Part shown: piece by piece, positions 26,037-35,350 of the stretch
Layout of the letters: each line of letters begins with the position of its first letter
Position numbering within the stretch: position 1 is the first letter of the stretch
Source: Nannocystis bainbridge
GTDB lineage: Bacteria; Myxococcota_A; Polyangia; Nannocystales; Nannocystaceae
Direction of reading: 5' to 3'
Assembly: GCF_028368995.1 (NCBI RefSeq)
Contig: NZ_JAQNDL010000003.1
Span: 1,240,001 to 1,304,000, forward strand
Length of the DNA: 64,000 nt
Translations under genes and position numbers: made by a program
Notes under the pieces: model-generated
Databases searched by the model: none
The model's input: the letters and a program-made list of their open reading frames with translations, nothing else
What the model was told of the DNA's origin: nothing

Positions 26037-28469
26037 ATGCAGCGCATGCGAATCATAGATCGTCCCGTTACCCTCGCTCTGGTCGGCTGCCTGTGGCTGA
26101 CGGCCTGCCCCAATACTCCGCCCACCAACGAGACCGACGCGACCAGCGGCAGCAGCGGCACCGACACCACCACCGATTCCCAGACCACGACGCCGACGAC
26201 GACGACGATCCCCACGACCTCGACCACCGACGTCACCACCACCACCGACACCGCGACCACGACGACCACCACCGGCGATACCGAGACCACCGGCGGCGAC
26301 GGTGTGTGCGGCGACGGCATGCTCGACGACGGCGAGGCGTGCGACGACGGGGCCGACAACGGCGCCGGCAAGAGCTGCAACGCCGCCTGCGTCCTCAACG
26401 TCTGCGGCGACGGCGACGCCGGCCCTGACGAGGCCTGCGACGACGGGGCCGACAACGCCGACGGCAACAGCTGCAAAGCCGACTGTACCGACAACGTCTG
26501 CGGCGACGGGGCCAAGGGCCCCGGCGAGGGCTGCGACGACGGCAACGACGTCGACGACGACGACTGCAGCAATATGTGCGCCCTGGCCTCGTGCGGCGAC
26601 GGGGTGGTCGGCCCGGCCGAGCAGTGCGACGACGCCAACATGGACAGCACCGACGAATGCACGGAGGCCTGCACCCTGCCCGCGTGCAGCGACGGCCACC
26701 TGCAGACCGGCGCCGGCGAACAGTGCGACGAGGGCCCGGCCAACGCCGACGCGGCCGCCTGCACCGGCGATTGCAAGCTCGCGGTGTGCGGCGACGGCCA
26801 CGTGTTCTCGACCGGCGACGGCCTCGAGCAGTGCGACAACGGCGGCGACAACGGCCCCGGCAAGGCGTGCAAGGCCGACTGCACGCTCAACCTCTGCGGC
26901 GACGGCGACGCCGGCCCCGAGGAGGCCTGCGACGACGGCAACCAGGACCCCGGCGACGGCTGCTCGGCGACGTGCAAGCTCGAGGGCTGCGGCAACGGCG
27001 AGCTCGACCCCGGCGAGGCCTGCGACGACGCCCAGAACGGCGACAACGACGACGGCTGCACCGACCTCTGCAAGCTGCCCGCCTGCGGCGACGGCTTCGA
27101 GCAGACCAATGAGGGCGAGGGCTGCGACCTCGGGCCGCAGAACAGCGACACCGGCGCCTGCACCCTGCTCTGCGCCGACGCGACCTGCGGCGACGGCCTC
27201 GTCCACGGCGGCGTCGAGCAGTGCGACGACGGCCCCAACAACGGCCCCGGCAAGGCGTGCAAGGCCGGCTGCATGGCCAACATCTGCGGCGACGGCGACC
27301 TCGGCCCCGGCGAGGGCTGCGACGACGGCAACCTGAATGACGACGACGCCTGCACCTCCGCGTGCAAGCCGGCCGCCTGCGGCGACGGCGTCAAGCAGCC
27401 CGGCGAGCAGTGCGACCTCGGCGGCGCCAACGACAACACCGGCGCCTGCACCTCGATGTGCACCCTGCCCGTCTGCGGCGACAACTTCGTCCAGCCCGGA
27501 GCCGGCGAGACCTGCGACGACGGCAACCTCTCCAACAGCGACGCCTGCCTCGCCACCTGCAAGCTCGCCGCCTGCCATGACACCTTCCTCCACGTCGGCG
27601 TCGAGCAGTGCGACGACGGCAACATGGTCGACACCGACGCCTGCGTGCTGGGGTGCCTCGACGCCAAGTGCGGCGACGGCCTCCTGCACGCCGGCGTCGA
27701 GCAGTGCGACGACGCCAACACCGTCGCCACCGACGCCTGCACCGACAGTTGCAAGCCCGCGACCTGCGGCGACGGCATCGTCTGGGCCGGCCAGGAGCAG
27801 TGCGACGACGCCAACGCCAACGACAACGACGCCTGCACCAACGCCTGCACCGTCGGCCTGTGCGCCAACGGGACCCAAAACGCCGGCGAGCTCGGCGTCG
27901 ACTGCGGCGGCCCGTGCCCCAAGCAATGCCTCGTGATCAACGAGGTCGACTACGACCAGCCGGGCACGGACAACGCCGAGTTCGTGGAGATCTACAACGT
28001 CTCGAGCGGCCCGGTGAGCCTCGCCGGCCACTGGCTGGTGCCGGTCAACGGCAACGGCAACGCGCCCTACTCGGCGGTGGACCTCGGCGCGTCGTTCCCC
28101 TCGCTCGCCGCGGGGCAGTACCTCGTCGTCATCTGGGGCAACGTGACGGTCCCGGCCGGGCAGCTCAAGCTGGTCGCCAACATGATGAGCGTCATCCTCC
28201 AGAACGGCTCGCCCGACGGCGTGGCGCTGGTCCACGTCCCGAGCAAGCAGTACATCGACGCCCTCTCCTACGCCGGCGAGATCAACGGCGTGAACTTCAT
28301 GGGCGTGGGCCCCTTCAACCTGGTCGAGGGCACGCCCGCCAACCTCGTCGACTCCGCCAACAACCCCGGGTCGCTGAGCCGGATCCCCAACGGCATCGAC
28401 ACCAACCAGATGAGCGTCGACTGGAAGTTCGTCAACACCCCGACCCCGGGCGCCGCCAACGTGCCCTGA
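26037..28469 (+). CDS. Large lipoprotein: 16 DUF4215 repeats plus lamin-tail domain
   Basis: 810 aa. Signal peptide with lipobox LTACP and a Thr linker to about residue 88. From about 90 to 600 there are 16 consecutive Cys-rich DUF4215 repeats (CGDG...GE.CDDGN....D.C...C), each about 32 residues with six Cys; a final half repeat (LCANG..VDCGGPC) follows. Residues about 640-810 form a lamin-tail domain (CLVINEVDYDQPGTDNAEFVEIYN...SLAGHWLV.., LSRIPNGIDTN), a fold used for binding in secreted bacterial proteins. Probably a long disulfide-stiffened stalk presenting an adhesive head. A second ATG at 26046 is possible. Confidence 0.9.
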   Translation: MQRMRIIDRPVTLALVGCLWLTACPNTPPTNETDATSGSSGTDTTTDSQTTTPTTTTIPTTSTTDVTTTTDTATTTTTTGDTETTGGDGVCGDGMLDDGEACDDGADNGAGKSCNAACVLNVCGDGDAGPDEACDDGADNADGNSCKADCTDNVCGDGAKGPGEGCDDGNDVDDDDCSNMCALASCGDGVVGPAEQCDDANMDSTDECTEACTLPACSDGHLQTGAGEQCDEGPANADAAACTGDCKLAVCGDGHVFSTGDGLEQCDNGGDNGPGKACKADCTLNLCGDGDAGPEEACDDGNQDPGDGCSATCKLEGCGNGELDPGEACDDAQNGDNDDGCTDLCKLPACGDGFEQTNEGEGCDLGPQNSDTGACTLLCADATCGDGLVHGGVEQCDDGPNNGPGKACKAGCMANICGDGDLGPGEGCDDGNLNDDDACTSACKPAACGDGVKQPGEQCDLGGANDNTGACTSMCTLPVCGDNFVQPGAGETCDDGNLSNSDACLATCKLAACHDTFLHVGVEQCDDGNMVDTDACVLGCLDAKCGDGLLHAGVEQCDDANTVATDACTDSCKPATCGDGIVWAGQEQCDDANANDNDACTNACTVGLCANGTQNAGELGVDCGGPCPKQCLVINEVDYDQPGTDNAEFVEIYNVSSGPVSLAGHWLVPVNGNGNAPYSAVDLGASFPSLAAGQYLVVIWGNVTVPAGQLKLVANMMSVILQNGSPDGVALVHVPSKQYIDALSYAGEINGVNFMGVGPFNLVEGTPANLVDSANNPGSLSRIPNGIDTNQMSVDWKFVNTPTPGAANVP

Positions 28470-28567
28470 GCCCGCCGAGGCCGCAGCGCCTCGCCCGAAG
28501 CATCGATCCGCGCGTCGCCCCGAGCCCTCGAGGACCCGACGCGACGCGCAGATCTTATCCAATCATA

Positions 28568-28609
28568 TGTCCAACCGGACATGCTCCTGAGAGCATGTCC
28601 GTGTGGACA
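28568..28609. repeat. 14-bp palindrome array, 3 units
   Basis: TGTCCAACCGGACA / TGCTCCTGAGAGCA / TGTCCGTGTGGACA. The middle unit changes both arms together (TGCTC with GAGCA) while its neighbours keep TGTCC/GGACA. It lies between two convergent genes. Confidence 0.95.
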
Positions 28610-28650
28610 TCTCATGACATCGGCCGCAGGACCTCCGGGCGCGCCGGCGC

Positions 28651-31600
28651 TCACTCTCCCGCCGGCTCGACCCGCCGGACCTGCAGCTCGGCCTCTGCCG
28701 GCCGCCCTTCCCACGCCGCGAAGCTCCCGGCGAACGCGGCCCCCGCCGCCTCGATCGCCGCCGCCTCCCCGCCCTCGAGCCCGATCGCCCAGCGCAGCGC
28801 GCCCGCGCCCAGCGGCCGCGGGTACGGCCGCACCCGCGCCCCCGCGTCCTCGAGCGCCAGCAGCAACCACATCACATGTCCTTCGAGCCAGCCGATGCAT
28901 TCGCCGGCCGCCTCGCCCACCCCGATCAGCGTCAGCTCGACGCGCGCCGGATGCTGGGCCGGATCCACCGCGCTGATCAGCGACGGATCGCCCGCGCCGG
29001 CCAGCGCGTGCCCGCGGCGCAGCTCCGCGTGCAGCAGCGCCAGCGTCGAGCGGATCACGTGGCGCGCCGAGTTGAAGGACGGCGGCGTCGGGGTCCAGAT
29101 CGGCCACAGCGGCTTGCGCCCGCCGCTCCGCGGCTCCGGCGGCGCTCCGAACGCGATGGCCGCCCCTGGCGTGCGCGCCGACAGCAGCATGAAGAAATAC
29201 CGCAGCAGCGCCGCCGGCTCCGCCGCCACCTCGGCCTCCCCGGCCGCGCGCAGCGCCCACGCCGTCAGCAGCGCCCACGTATAGCCGCCGAGCAGCCCCC
29301 ACGCCCCGACGTCGAGCTGACGCGCGCGCGCCCACGCCCGCACCCGCGCCAGCGTCTCGCGGAACACCTCGGCCTCGTAGTGCTCGCCCACGAGGGCCAC
29401 CAGCGCGTCGGCATCGATGCAGGCCAGCGCCGCGCGGCGGCTGGCCTCGTCGAGCGTCGCCAGCTCGTCCGCGGCCAGCGACCCCAGCGCTCGCGCCTGC
29501 AGCGGCGGCGGCAAGTCGGCGACCTGCAGATCGACCGCGACCCCCTCGAACCTGCACTTCAGGACAGGCAGCCCCCCGCTCTTGACCGTGCGCACGCCCT
29601 GCAGCTCGCCGGCCGCGGCCAGCCGCTCCGTCAGCGCCGCGAACAGCGGCTCGCGCTCGGCCCCGTCCGAGCCGGCCCACACCAGATCGAGGTCACCGTC
29701 CGGCCGCGCCGCTCCCAGCCGCGCCGAGCCGACCAAATGCAGCTGCGAGCCCGCGTGCACCGCCGCCGTCGCTCGCGCGAACACCCCCGCGACCCGCTCG
29801 TGCGCCGGCGACGGCCAGCGAGCGAACGACGGCAACAGAACCGCCTGTCCCTCAGGACAGCTCGGCACCGTCGCCTTGATCTCGAACGGCCCCTCCTCCC
29901 CGCGGCCGATCAGGTGCACCGCCTCGACCGTGAATTCCAGCGGCCGCCAGCTCGCCTGCCAGCGCGCCATCGCGGCCGCGATCTCCGCCTCGCTGCCCGT
30001 CAGTCTGGCGATCGTCAAATGCGGCGTGAACCCCGGCCCGCGCGACGACTGCTCGTCGCACAGCGGGAACAGCCCCGCCGCGGCCGCCTGCAGCGCCATC
30101 AACGCCCCGGGCGGATCGCTGACCGGCTCGAGCCACACCGTCGTGCTGCCGCGGTGGTCAAACCGGCGCAGCTCCTTCAACACGATCCGCAGCGGCAACA
30201 GCTCGCGCAGCGCCGTCGTCAACGCCTGCGCCGCCGCGGCGAACAGCGCCTCCGGCACGAACCCGTAGATCAAGTTGATGTGCGGCATCCAGCGCCCGTG
30301 GCTCGGGTCGTGGTCCACGCGGATCGCCTCGATCGCCGGCCACGCCGACGCCGGCGGGATCACCACCAGCGCGCTGCGGTGCACCGGCGTCGCCGCGGCC
30401 AGTCGGGCCCGGCGCGCCGCCGCGTCGGCGCCTTCGACCACCTGCAGCAGCGCGCACAGGCCGAAGTGATCCGACACGAACCGCTCCTGTCCCTCGGGAC
30501 CTGTCCCGAACGACCTGTCCCCGAAGATCGTGGCGTCGACCGCCGCCAGCGCCCCGGCCGGCGAGCGCACCAGCGCCCGGTCGAACCGCGCCGCCCGCCC
30601 GGTGCGGCTCGCCAGCGCCGCCAGCGGGTTGGCGACCGGGTCGAACGTGAAGCCCGGGTGATGCGGATGGACCTCGCGCCACACGTCGACGAGGCCCGCG
30701 CGCGCCAGCTGCCGGTCCTCCTCGCCGTCGCCGAAGTTGAGATCGCCGAGCACCAGCGCGTCGTCGACATCGGCCCGGCCGAGCCGCTCGACCAGCACCC
30801 CCAGTTGCTCGGCGCGGCGGTCGTCCGCGTCGGCCTTGCGGTTGCTCGTCAGGTGCACCGCCGCGACCGCCAGCCGTCGCCCCGCCACCTGCAAGCGCCC
30901 GACCACCAGCCGCTTGCGCTCCGAGAACGCGTGCAGCTCGAGCGCCAGCGGCCAGCGCGACAGCAGCACCTGCCCGTACGGCTGCAGCCCCTCCGCGTCT
31001 GGCCCTTCGGACACGTAGTAACCATCGCGCAGCCACGGCGCCGCCAGCAGCGCGGCCCACAGCCCCGGCGTCACCTCCTGCAGCGCGACGATGTCGGCGT
31101 CGCGCTCGCGCAGCAGCTCGAGGCACGCCGGCGTGCGCGCCTCGGTGTACAGCTGCTCGGGCTCGTAGAGGTCGAACAGCACGTTGTAGGTCGCCACCTG
31201 CAGCGCCTCGACCCGGGCCTCGTGCAGCCCGGTCGCCGGCACCGGCAGCCACGCCCCGCTGCGGCGATCGAAGCGGAAGCACGGCCGCGCCACGAACGCC
31301 GCCGGCCCGCCGCGCGCCTTGCCGCGCCGCGTCGGCGGAGCCGCGATCGTCGGCGTCGGCGCGCACGCGCGGGCGATCGCCGGGTGGTCGGCGGCCGGGC
31401 TATCACCTGACCCGAAGACCAGGTCGATGCGCGCCCGGCGATCCCACACCACCAGCTCGCCGGCCTTGATGAAGAAGATCCGGTGCCACGGGATCTCGTT
31501 GTCGCCGGCCAGGAACTCGGCCAGCGGCGCCTCGCGCACCCCCGCGAACCGCTCCTCGTACCCGACCACGAACTGGCGCACGTCGAACGCCGCGTCGAAG

Positions 31601-31662
31601 CGGAGCCGCCCGACCACGTCCTGCACCGGCCGGAGCCCCTGCCTCTCGCGCTGCTTCGCCAT
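28651..31662 (-). CDS. Multi-domain RNA-repair-type protein: MJ1316 + EEP + 2H + poly(A)-polymerase-like
   Basis: 1003 aa starting at MAKQRERQG. Residues about 15-90: MJ1316/DUF504 domain, predicted to recognise RNA cyclic-phosphate ends (VGYEERF.., IPWHRI). About 155-410: endonuclease/exonuclease/phosphatase domain (TYNVL, LQEV, GDLNF, SDHFG). About 425-600: 2H phosphoesterase domain with HIN (PHINLIYGF) and HLT (PHLTIARL). About 615-905: pol-beta-type nucleotidyltransferase with GSARLG, DGDLDLV and a third Asp in VAVDLQ, then the poly(A)-polymerase central domain (NSARHVIRSTL); the remainder resembles a polymerase RNA-binding domain. Such fusions are linked to repair of RNA broken by stress or toxins. 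Two palindrome elements lie inside, one in the EEP domain and one in the 2H/polymerase linker. Confidence 0.9.
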   Translation of the reverse strand: MAKQRERQGLRPVQDVVGRLRFDAAFDVRQFVVGYEERFAGVREAPLAEFLAGDNEIPWHRIFFIKAGELVVWDRRARIDLVFGSGDSPAADHPAIARACAPTPTIAAPPTRRGKARGGPAAFVARPCFRFDRRSGAWLPVPATGLHEARVEALQVATYNVLFDLYEPEQLYTEARTPACLELLRERDADIVALQEVTPGLWAALLAAPWLRDGYYVSEGPDAEGLQPYGQVLLSRWPLALELHAFSERKRLVVGRLQVAGRRLAVAAVHLTSNRKADADDRRAEQLGVLVERLGRADVDDALVLGDLNFGDGEEDRQLARAGLVDVWREVHPHHPGFTFDPVANPLAALASRTGRAARFDRALVRSPAGALAAVDATIFGDRSFGTGPEGQERFVSDHFGLCALLQVVEGADAAARRARLAAATPVHRSALVVIPPASAWPAIEAIRVDHDPSHGRWMPHINLIYGFVPEALFAAAAQALTTALRELLPLRIVLKELRRFDHRGSTTVWLEPVSDPPGALMALQAAAAGLFPLCDEQSSRGPGFTPHLTIARLTGSEAEIAAAMARWQASWRPLEFTVEAVHLIGRGEEGPFEIKATVPSCPEGQAVLLPSFARWPSPAHERVAGVFARATAAVHAGSQLHLVGSARLGAARPDGDLDLVWAGSDGAEREPLFAALTERLAAAGELQGVRTVKSGGLPVLKCRFEGVAVDLQVADLPPPLQARALGSLAADELATLDEASRRAALACIDADALVALVGEHYEAEVFRETLARVRAWARARQLDVGAWGLLGGYTWALLTAWALRAAGEAEVAAEPAALLRYFFMLLSARTPGAAIAFGAPPEPRSGGRKPLWPIWTPTPPSFNSARHVIRSTLALLHAELRRGHALAGAGDPSLISAVDPAQHPARVELTLIGVGEAAGECIGWLEGHVMWLLLALEDAGARVRPYPRPLGAGALRWAIGLEGGEAAAIEAAGAAFAGSFAAWEGRPAEAELQVRRVEPAGE
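29846..29859. repeat. Single 14-bp palindrome inside the RNA-repair gene
   Basis: TGTCCCTCAGGACA with right flank GCTC, the extended single-copy form. It encodes part of the linker (SCPEGQ, residues about 601-606) between the 2H and nucleotidyltransferase domains. Confidence 0.85.
30488..30529. repeat. 14-bp array, 3 units, inside the EEP domain
   Basis: TGTCCCTCGGGACC / TGTCCCGAACGACC / TGTCCCCGAAGATC, 42 bp, so the reading frame is kept. It encodes the segment DRSFGTGPEGQ just before the catalytic SDH motif of the EEP domain, in a surface-loop position. Confidence 0.85.
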
Positions 31663-31821
31663 GACGACCTCCCGCGATCGCGGGGTCACGAGGCTAGGCA
31701 GCGCGGCCGGGCGAAGCAAGCGGTTTGCCTCGCGCGCCCGCGCGCCCGCGCCTGCATCTGCGATCCGCCGCGCGCCCTGCCGCGCACCGGCGCCCCCGCC
31801 TGCGGTGTTACCGTCGCCCGC

Positions 31822-33387
31822 ATGCAGCGCCTGCCGATGCTCGCGATCTCTCCTCTCGCCGTCGTCCTCACCAGCGCCACGGCCCACGCCGCCGACGTCC
31901 CGGTGGCCGACGTCGAGGCCTTCCTCGCCGCTGTCGCCGCGGCTCAGCCTGGCGACACCATCGTCCTCGCCGCCGGCGACTACGAGGTCCACCAGAGCAA
32001 GATCGCCTGCAACACCCCCGGCACCGCCGACGCCCCGATCGTCGTGCGCGCCGCCGAGCCCGGCGCCGCCAGGCTGCGCCTCGACTCGCTCGAGGGCTTC
32101 CACGTGCGCGCTCCCTTCTGGAAGTTCGAGGGCCTCGACATCGAGGGCATCTGCGCCGCCGACAGCGACTGCGAGCACGCCTTTCACATCACCGGCGCCG
32201 CCAGCCACACCCACATCGTCGGCAACCGCCTCCACGGTTTCAACGCCATGATCAAGGGCAACGGCGAGCCGATCGGCCCCGACATGGCCTACGAGCACCC
32301 CGACGACGTCGTCGTCGAGTACAACGAATTCTACAACGACGCCCCGCGCGACACCGCCAACCCGGTCACCCCGATCGACGTCGTCGGCGGCCAGCGGTGG
32401 GTCTTGCGCGGCAACTTCATCCACGACCACGCCAAGGGCGGCGGCGACAACATCAGCTACGCCGCCTTCCTCAAGGGCCACGCCAAGGACGGCCTCATCG
32501 AGCGCAACCTCGTCGTGTGCGAGCTGCTCCACAGCGGCCAGGTCCGCCTCGGCCTCTCGCTCGGCGGCGGCGGCTCGGGGCCCGACATGATCTGCGAGGA
32601 CGGCGCCTGCAAGCCCGAGCACGAGCGCGGCATCATCCGCAACAACATCGTCCTCAACTGCCCCGCCGACGTCGGCATCTACATCAACGCCGGCGCCGAC
32701 TCGAAGATTCTGAACAACACCCTCTACAACACCGCCGGCATCGACATGCGCTTCGCCGAGACCACCGGCGTCGTCCACAACAACCTCATGAACGGCAAGA
32801 TCCGCGACCGCGACGGCGCCGTCACCGACAAGCAGAACAACCTCGTCGAGGCCACCCTCGAGCAGTTCGCCGCCTGGTTCGCCGACCCGGCCGCCCAGGA
32901 CTTCACGCTCGTCGACGGCGCCGCGATCGTCGGCCTCGGCCTCGCCGTGCCCGAGGTCACCGACGATTACTGCGGCAACGATCGCAACGACGGCGCGCCC
33001 GACATCGGCGCGATCGAGTACGACGGCGACGGCTGCAACGGCGGCCTCCCGGTCCCCGGCGGCAGCGGCGGCGAGACCTCGACCACCGGCGAATCGACCG
33101 GCGGTGACTCGACCACCGACGATCCCGGCACCCCGACCACCGGTGATTCCGGCGCCCCGACCACCGGTGATTCCAGCGACCCGACCACCGGTGATTCCGG
33201 CGACTCGACCACCACCGATCCGACCGCAGGGACCACCGCCGCGTCGGCCAGCGACACCGCCGGCGACACCGCGCCTGCCACCGACGACGACGGCGGCTGC
33301 GGCTGCCGCAGCGACGCCTCGGCCGGCGGCCCGCTGGCCCTGCTCGCCCTCGCCGGCCTGCTGCGCCGGCGCCGGCGCGCTTCCTGA
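31822..33387 (+). CDS. Secreted beta-helix protein with MYXO-CTERM tail
   Basis: 521 aa. Signal peptide ending AHAA; residues about 25-400 are a right-handed parallel beta-helix (VADVEAFLAAVAAAQPGDTIVLAAG; ladders such as IVGNRLHGFNAMIKGNG and ILNNTLYNTAGIDMRF). A Thr/Gly/Asp linker contains three copies of PTTGDS. The tail GGCGCRSDASAGG, hydrophobic stretch and RRRRR is a MYXO-CTERM sorting signal. Conserved His/Asp clusters in the helix suggest a polysaccharide-lyase-like role (inference). Same architecture as 17052-18632, probably a paralog. Confidence 0.88.
   Translation: MQRLPMLAISPLAVVLTSATAHAADVPVADVEAFLAAVAAAQPGDTIVLAAGDYEVHQSKIACNTPGTADAPIVVRAAEPGAARLRLDSLEGFHVRAPFWKFEGLDIEGICAADSDCEHAFHITGAASHTHIVGNRLHGFNAMIKGNGEPIGPDMAYEHPDDVVVEYNEFYNDAPRDTANPVTPIDVVGGQRWVLRGNFIHDHAKGGGDNISYAAFLKGHAKDGLIERNLVVCELLHSGQVRLGLSLGGGGSGPDMICEDGACKPEHERGIIRNNIVLNCPADVGIYINAGADSKILNNTLYNTAGIDMRFAETTGVVHNNLMNGKIRDRDGAVTDKQNNLVEATLEQFAAWFADPAAQDFTLVDGAAIVGLGLAVPEVTDDYCGNDRNDGAPDIGAIEYDGDGCNGGLPVPGGSGGETSTTGESTGGDSTTDDPGTPTTGDSGAPTTGDSSDPTTGDSGDSTTTDPTAGTTAASASDTAGDTAPATDDDGGCGCRSDASAGGPLALLALAGLLRRRRRAS
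33131..33204 (+). repeat. 24-bp coding minisatellite (PTTGDSG linker)
   Basis: Three tandem near-copies built on CCGACCACCGGTGATTCC encode repeated PTTGDSxD in the linker of the beta-helix protein. This explains its low complexity and predicts length variation between strains. Confidence 0.7.
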
Positions 33388-33403
33388 CCACGAGCCCCGG
33401 GAC

Positions 33404-33505
33404 ATTCACCACAGTCGCCCGCGTCTCACGCGGGCTCCCGGGCCGGTCTCGATTCATCACAGTCGCTCGTCCGCGAGCGACGCGAGCATTCATCACAGTC
33501 GCCCG
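33404..33505. repeat. Three copies of an ATTCAYCACAGTCGC repeat with GC hairpins
   Basis: Copies begin at 33404 (ATTCACCACAGTCGC), 33452 and 33488 (ATTCATCACAGTCGC), spaced 48 and 36 bases. Each is followed by a small GC inverted repeat, for example CGCTCG with CGAGCG at 33465-33480. It is unrelated to the 14-bp palindromes and lies between the beta-helix gene and ggt. Confidence 0.75.
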
Positions 33506-33616
33506 CCCGGGCTCGGCGCGGCCCCAGCCGCTCGCTCGCGGCGCATGCATGCAGTCGCCGCACCGTCGAACTCGGTTGCCGCCGATCCGCGACATGCCAT
33601 GCTCCTGCGCTCCGCC

Positions 33617-35350
33617 ATGCGCCCCGCACCGCTCCATTCTATTTACCAATCCATCGTCGCGCTCTGCTTCCTCGCGCTGCCGGTCCACGCCCGCGCCGCC
33701 GAGGTAGCGACCGCGATCGGCCCGATCGTCGGTGGCAAGCACGGCATGGTCGTCTCCTCGAGCAACGAGGCCGCGCGGGTCGGCGCCGCGGTCCTCGCCG
33801 ACGGCGGCAACGCCGTCGACGCCGCGATTGCCGTCCAGTTCGCCCTCGGCGTCGCCGAGCCCGGCTACTCCGGCATCGGCGGCGGCGGCTTCATGCTCGT
33901 CTACGAAGCCGCCACCGACGAAGTCACCGTCTTCGACAGCCGCGAGCGCGCCCCTGCCAGCGCCAGGCCAAAAATGTTCCTCAAGAAGAACGGCGAGCCG
34001 ATCGCATTCGCCAAGCGGCGCACGCTCGGCGTCGCTGTCGGTGTCCCTGGCGCGCTCGCCGGCATCGAGGCCGCGCGGCTCGAGTTCGGCACCCGTCCTC
34101 TCGCCGAGCTGATCGCCCCGTCGATCGAGCTCGCCGAGCACGGCGTCATCGTCAGCCGGCTCATGGCCGCCAGCCTGCGCGAGCACGAGGCCGTGCTCGC
34201 CGCCAATCCGGCCGCCAGCGCCCGCTTCTTGCCCGGCGGCGAGCCGCTGGCGATCGGCGACCTGCTGGTTCAGCCCGAGCTCGCCGACACCCTGCGCCTC
34301 ATCGCCGAGGACGGCATCGACGCCTTTTATCGCGGCCCGATCGGCGAGGCCTTCGTCGCCGAGGTCGACGCCGCTGGCGGCGGCATGACGATGGCCGACC
34401 TCAAAAAGTACGCCATCACCCGTGACGAGCCCGTGCGCGGCAATTACGGCGTCTACGAGCTCGTCACCGTCGCCCCGCCCAGCTCCGGCGGCCTCACCGT
34501 CCTGCAGATGCTCGCGCTGCTCGACCGGCTCGACCTCGGCCAGTACCCCGAAGATTCCAGCCTCCGCTACCACGCCGTCTTGAAGGCCATGCACCTCGCC
34601 TTCGCCGATCGCAACGCCTGGCTCGGCGACCCCGAGTTCGTCGACATCCCGCTCGCTGGCTGGCTCGCCCCCAAGTACATCAAGCAGCGCGCCGCCCTCA
34701 TCGACTTCGACGCCGACACCTGCCCCATCCCGCCCGGCGCGCTCGCCGGGGCCGCGCCCGCGCTCGCGCCCCTCGAATTCCTGAACGGCGACCCGCAGAC
34801 CACCCACGTCGACGTCGCCGACCGCTGGGGCAACCTCGTCGCCTTCACCGTCACCATCGAGCAGCACTACGGCACCGGTCGCCTGCTGCCCGGCCACGGC
34901 TTCTTCCTCAACAACGAGCTGACCGACTTCGACCCCCTGCCCGGGCGGCCCAACTCGCCCGCGCCGAACAAGCGCCCGCTCAGCAGCATGGCGCCGACGC
35001 TCGTCCTCCAGGACGGCCAGCCCGCCTACGTCATCGGCTCGCCTGGCGGCCCGCGCATCATCGCCGCCGTCGCCCAAGTCCTGCTCGACCTGCTCGAGTA
35101 CGACCTCGACCTCGAGCACGCGATCGCCCGCCCGCGGGTCTTCGCTGCCGCCTGCGACGACAAGATCCGCTGGGAGGCCGACCTCTCGCCGGCCGTCCGC
35201 AGCGAGCTCGAGCAGCTCGGCCATCGCTTCCGCGACGAACCGCTCGAGGTCGGCGACGTCGGCCTCATCGCCATCGAGGGCGACACCTACGTCGGCGTCG
35301 CCGACCCGCGCCGCGACGGCGTCGCCGTCGGCCTCACCCGCGCCGACTGA
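33617..35350 (+). CDS. ggt: Gamma-glutamyltransferase
   Basis: 577 aa, N-terminal-nucleophile enzyme that cleaves glutathione and transfers the gamma-glutamyl group; exported to the periplasm (signal peptide to about residue 30, ending ARAAE). Family landmarks: GGNAVDAAIAVQFALGVAEP near residue 60, IGGGGFMLVY near 85, and the autoprocessing nucleophile Thr in QTTHVDVAD near 395, followed by substrate-loop PLSSMAPT near 450 and SPGGPRI near 475. The start at 33617 gives the cleanest signal peptide; an in-frame ATG at 33599 is possible. Confidence 0.93.
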   Translation: MRPAPLHSIYQSIVALCFLALPVHARAAEVATAIGPIVGGKHGMVVSSSNEAARVGAAVLADGGNAVDAAIAVQFALGVAEPGYSGIGGGGFMLVYEAATDEVTVFDSRERAPASARPKMFLKKNGEPIAFAKRRTLGVAVGVPGALAGIEAARLEFGTRPLAELIAPSIELAEHGVIVSRLMAASLREHEAVLAANPAASARFLPGGEPLAIGDLLVQPELADTLRLIAEDGIDAFYRGPIGEAFVAEVDAAGGGMTMADLKKYAITRDEPVRGNYGVYELVTVAPPSSGGLTVLQMLALLDRLDLGQYPEDSSLRYHAVLKAMHLAFADRNAWLGDPEFVDIPLAGWLAPKYIKQRAALIDFDADTCPIPPGALAGAAPALAPLEFLNGDPQTTHVDVADRWGNLVAFTVTIEQHYGTGRLLPGHGFFLNNELTDFDPLPGRPNSPAPNKRPLSSMAPTLVLQDGQPAYVIGSPGGPRIIAAVAQVLLDLLEYDLDLEHAIARPRVFAAACDDKIRWEADLSPAVRSELEQLGHRFRDEPLEVGDVGLIAIEGDTYVGVADPRRDGVAVGLTRAD

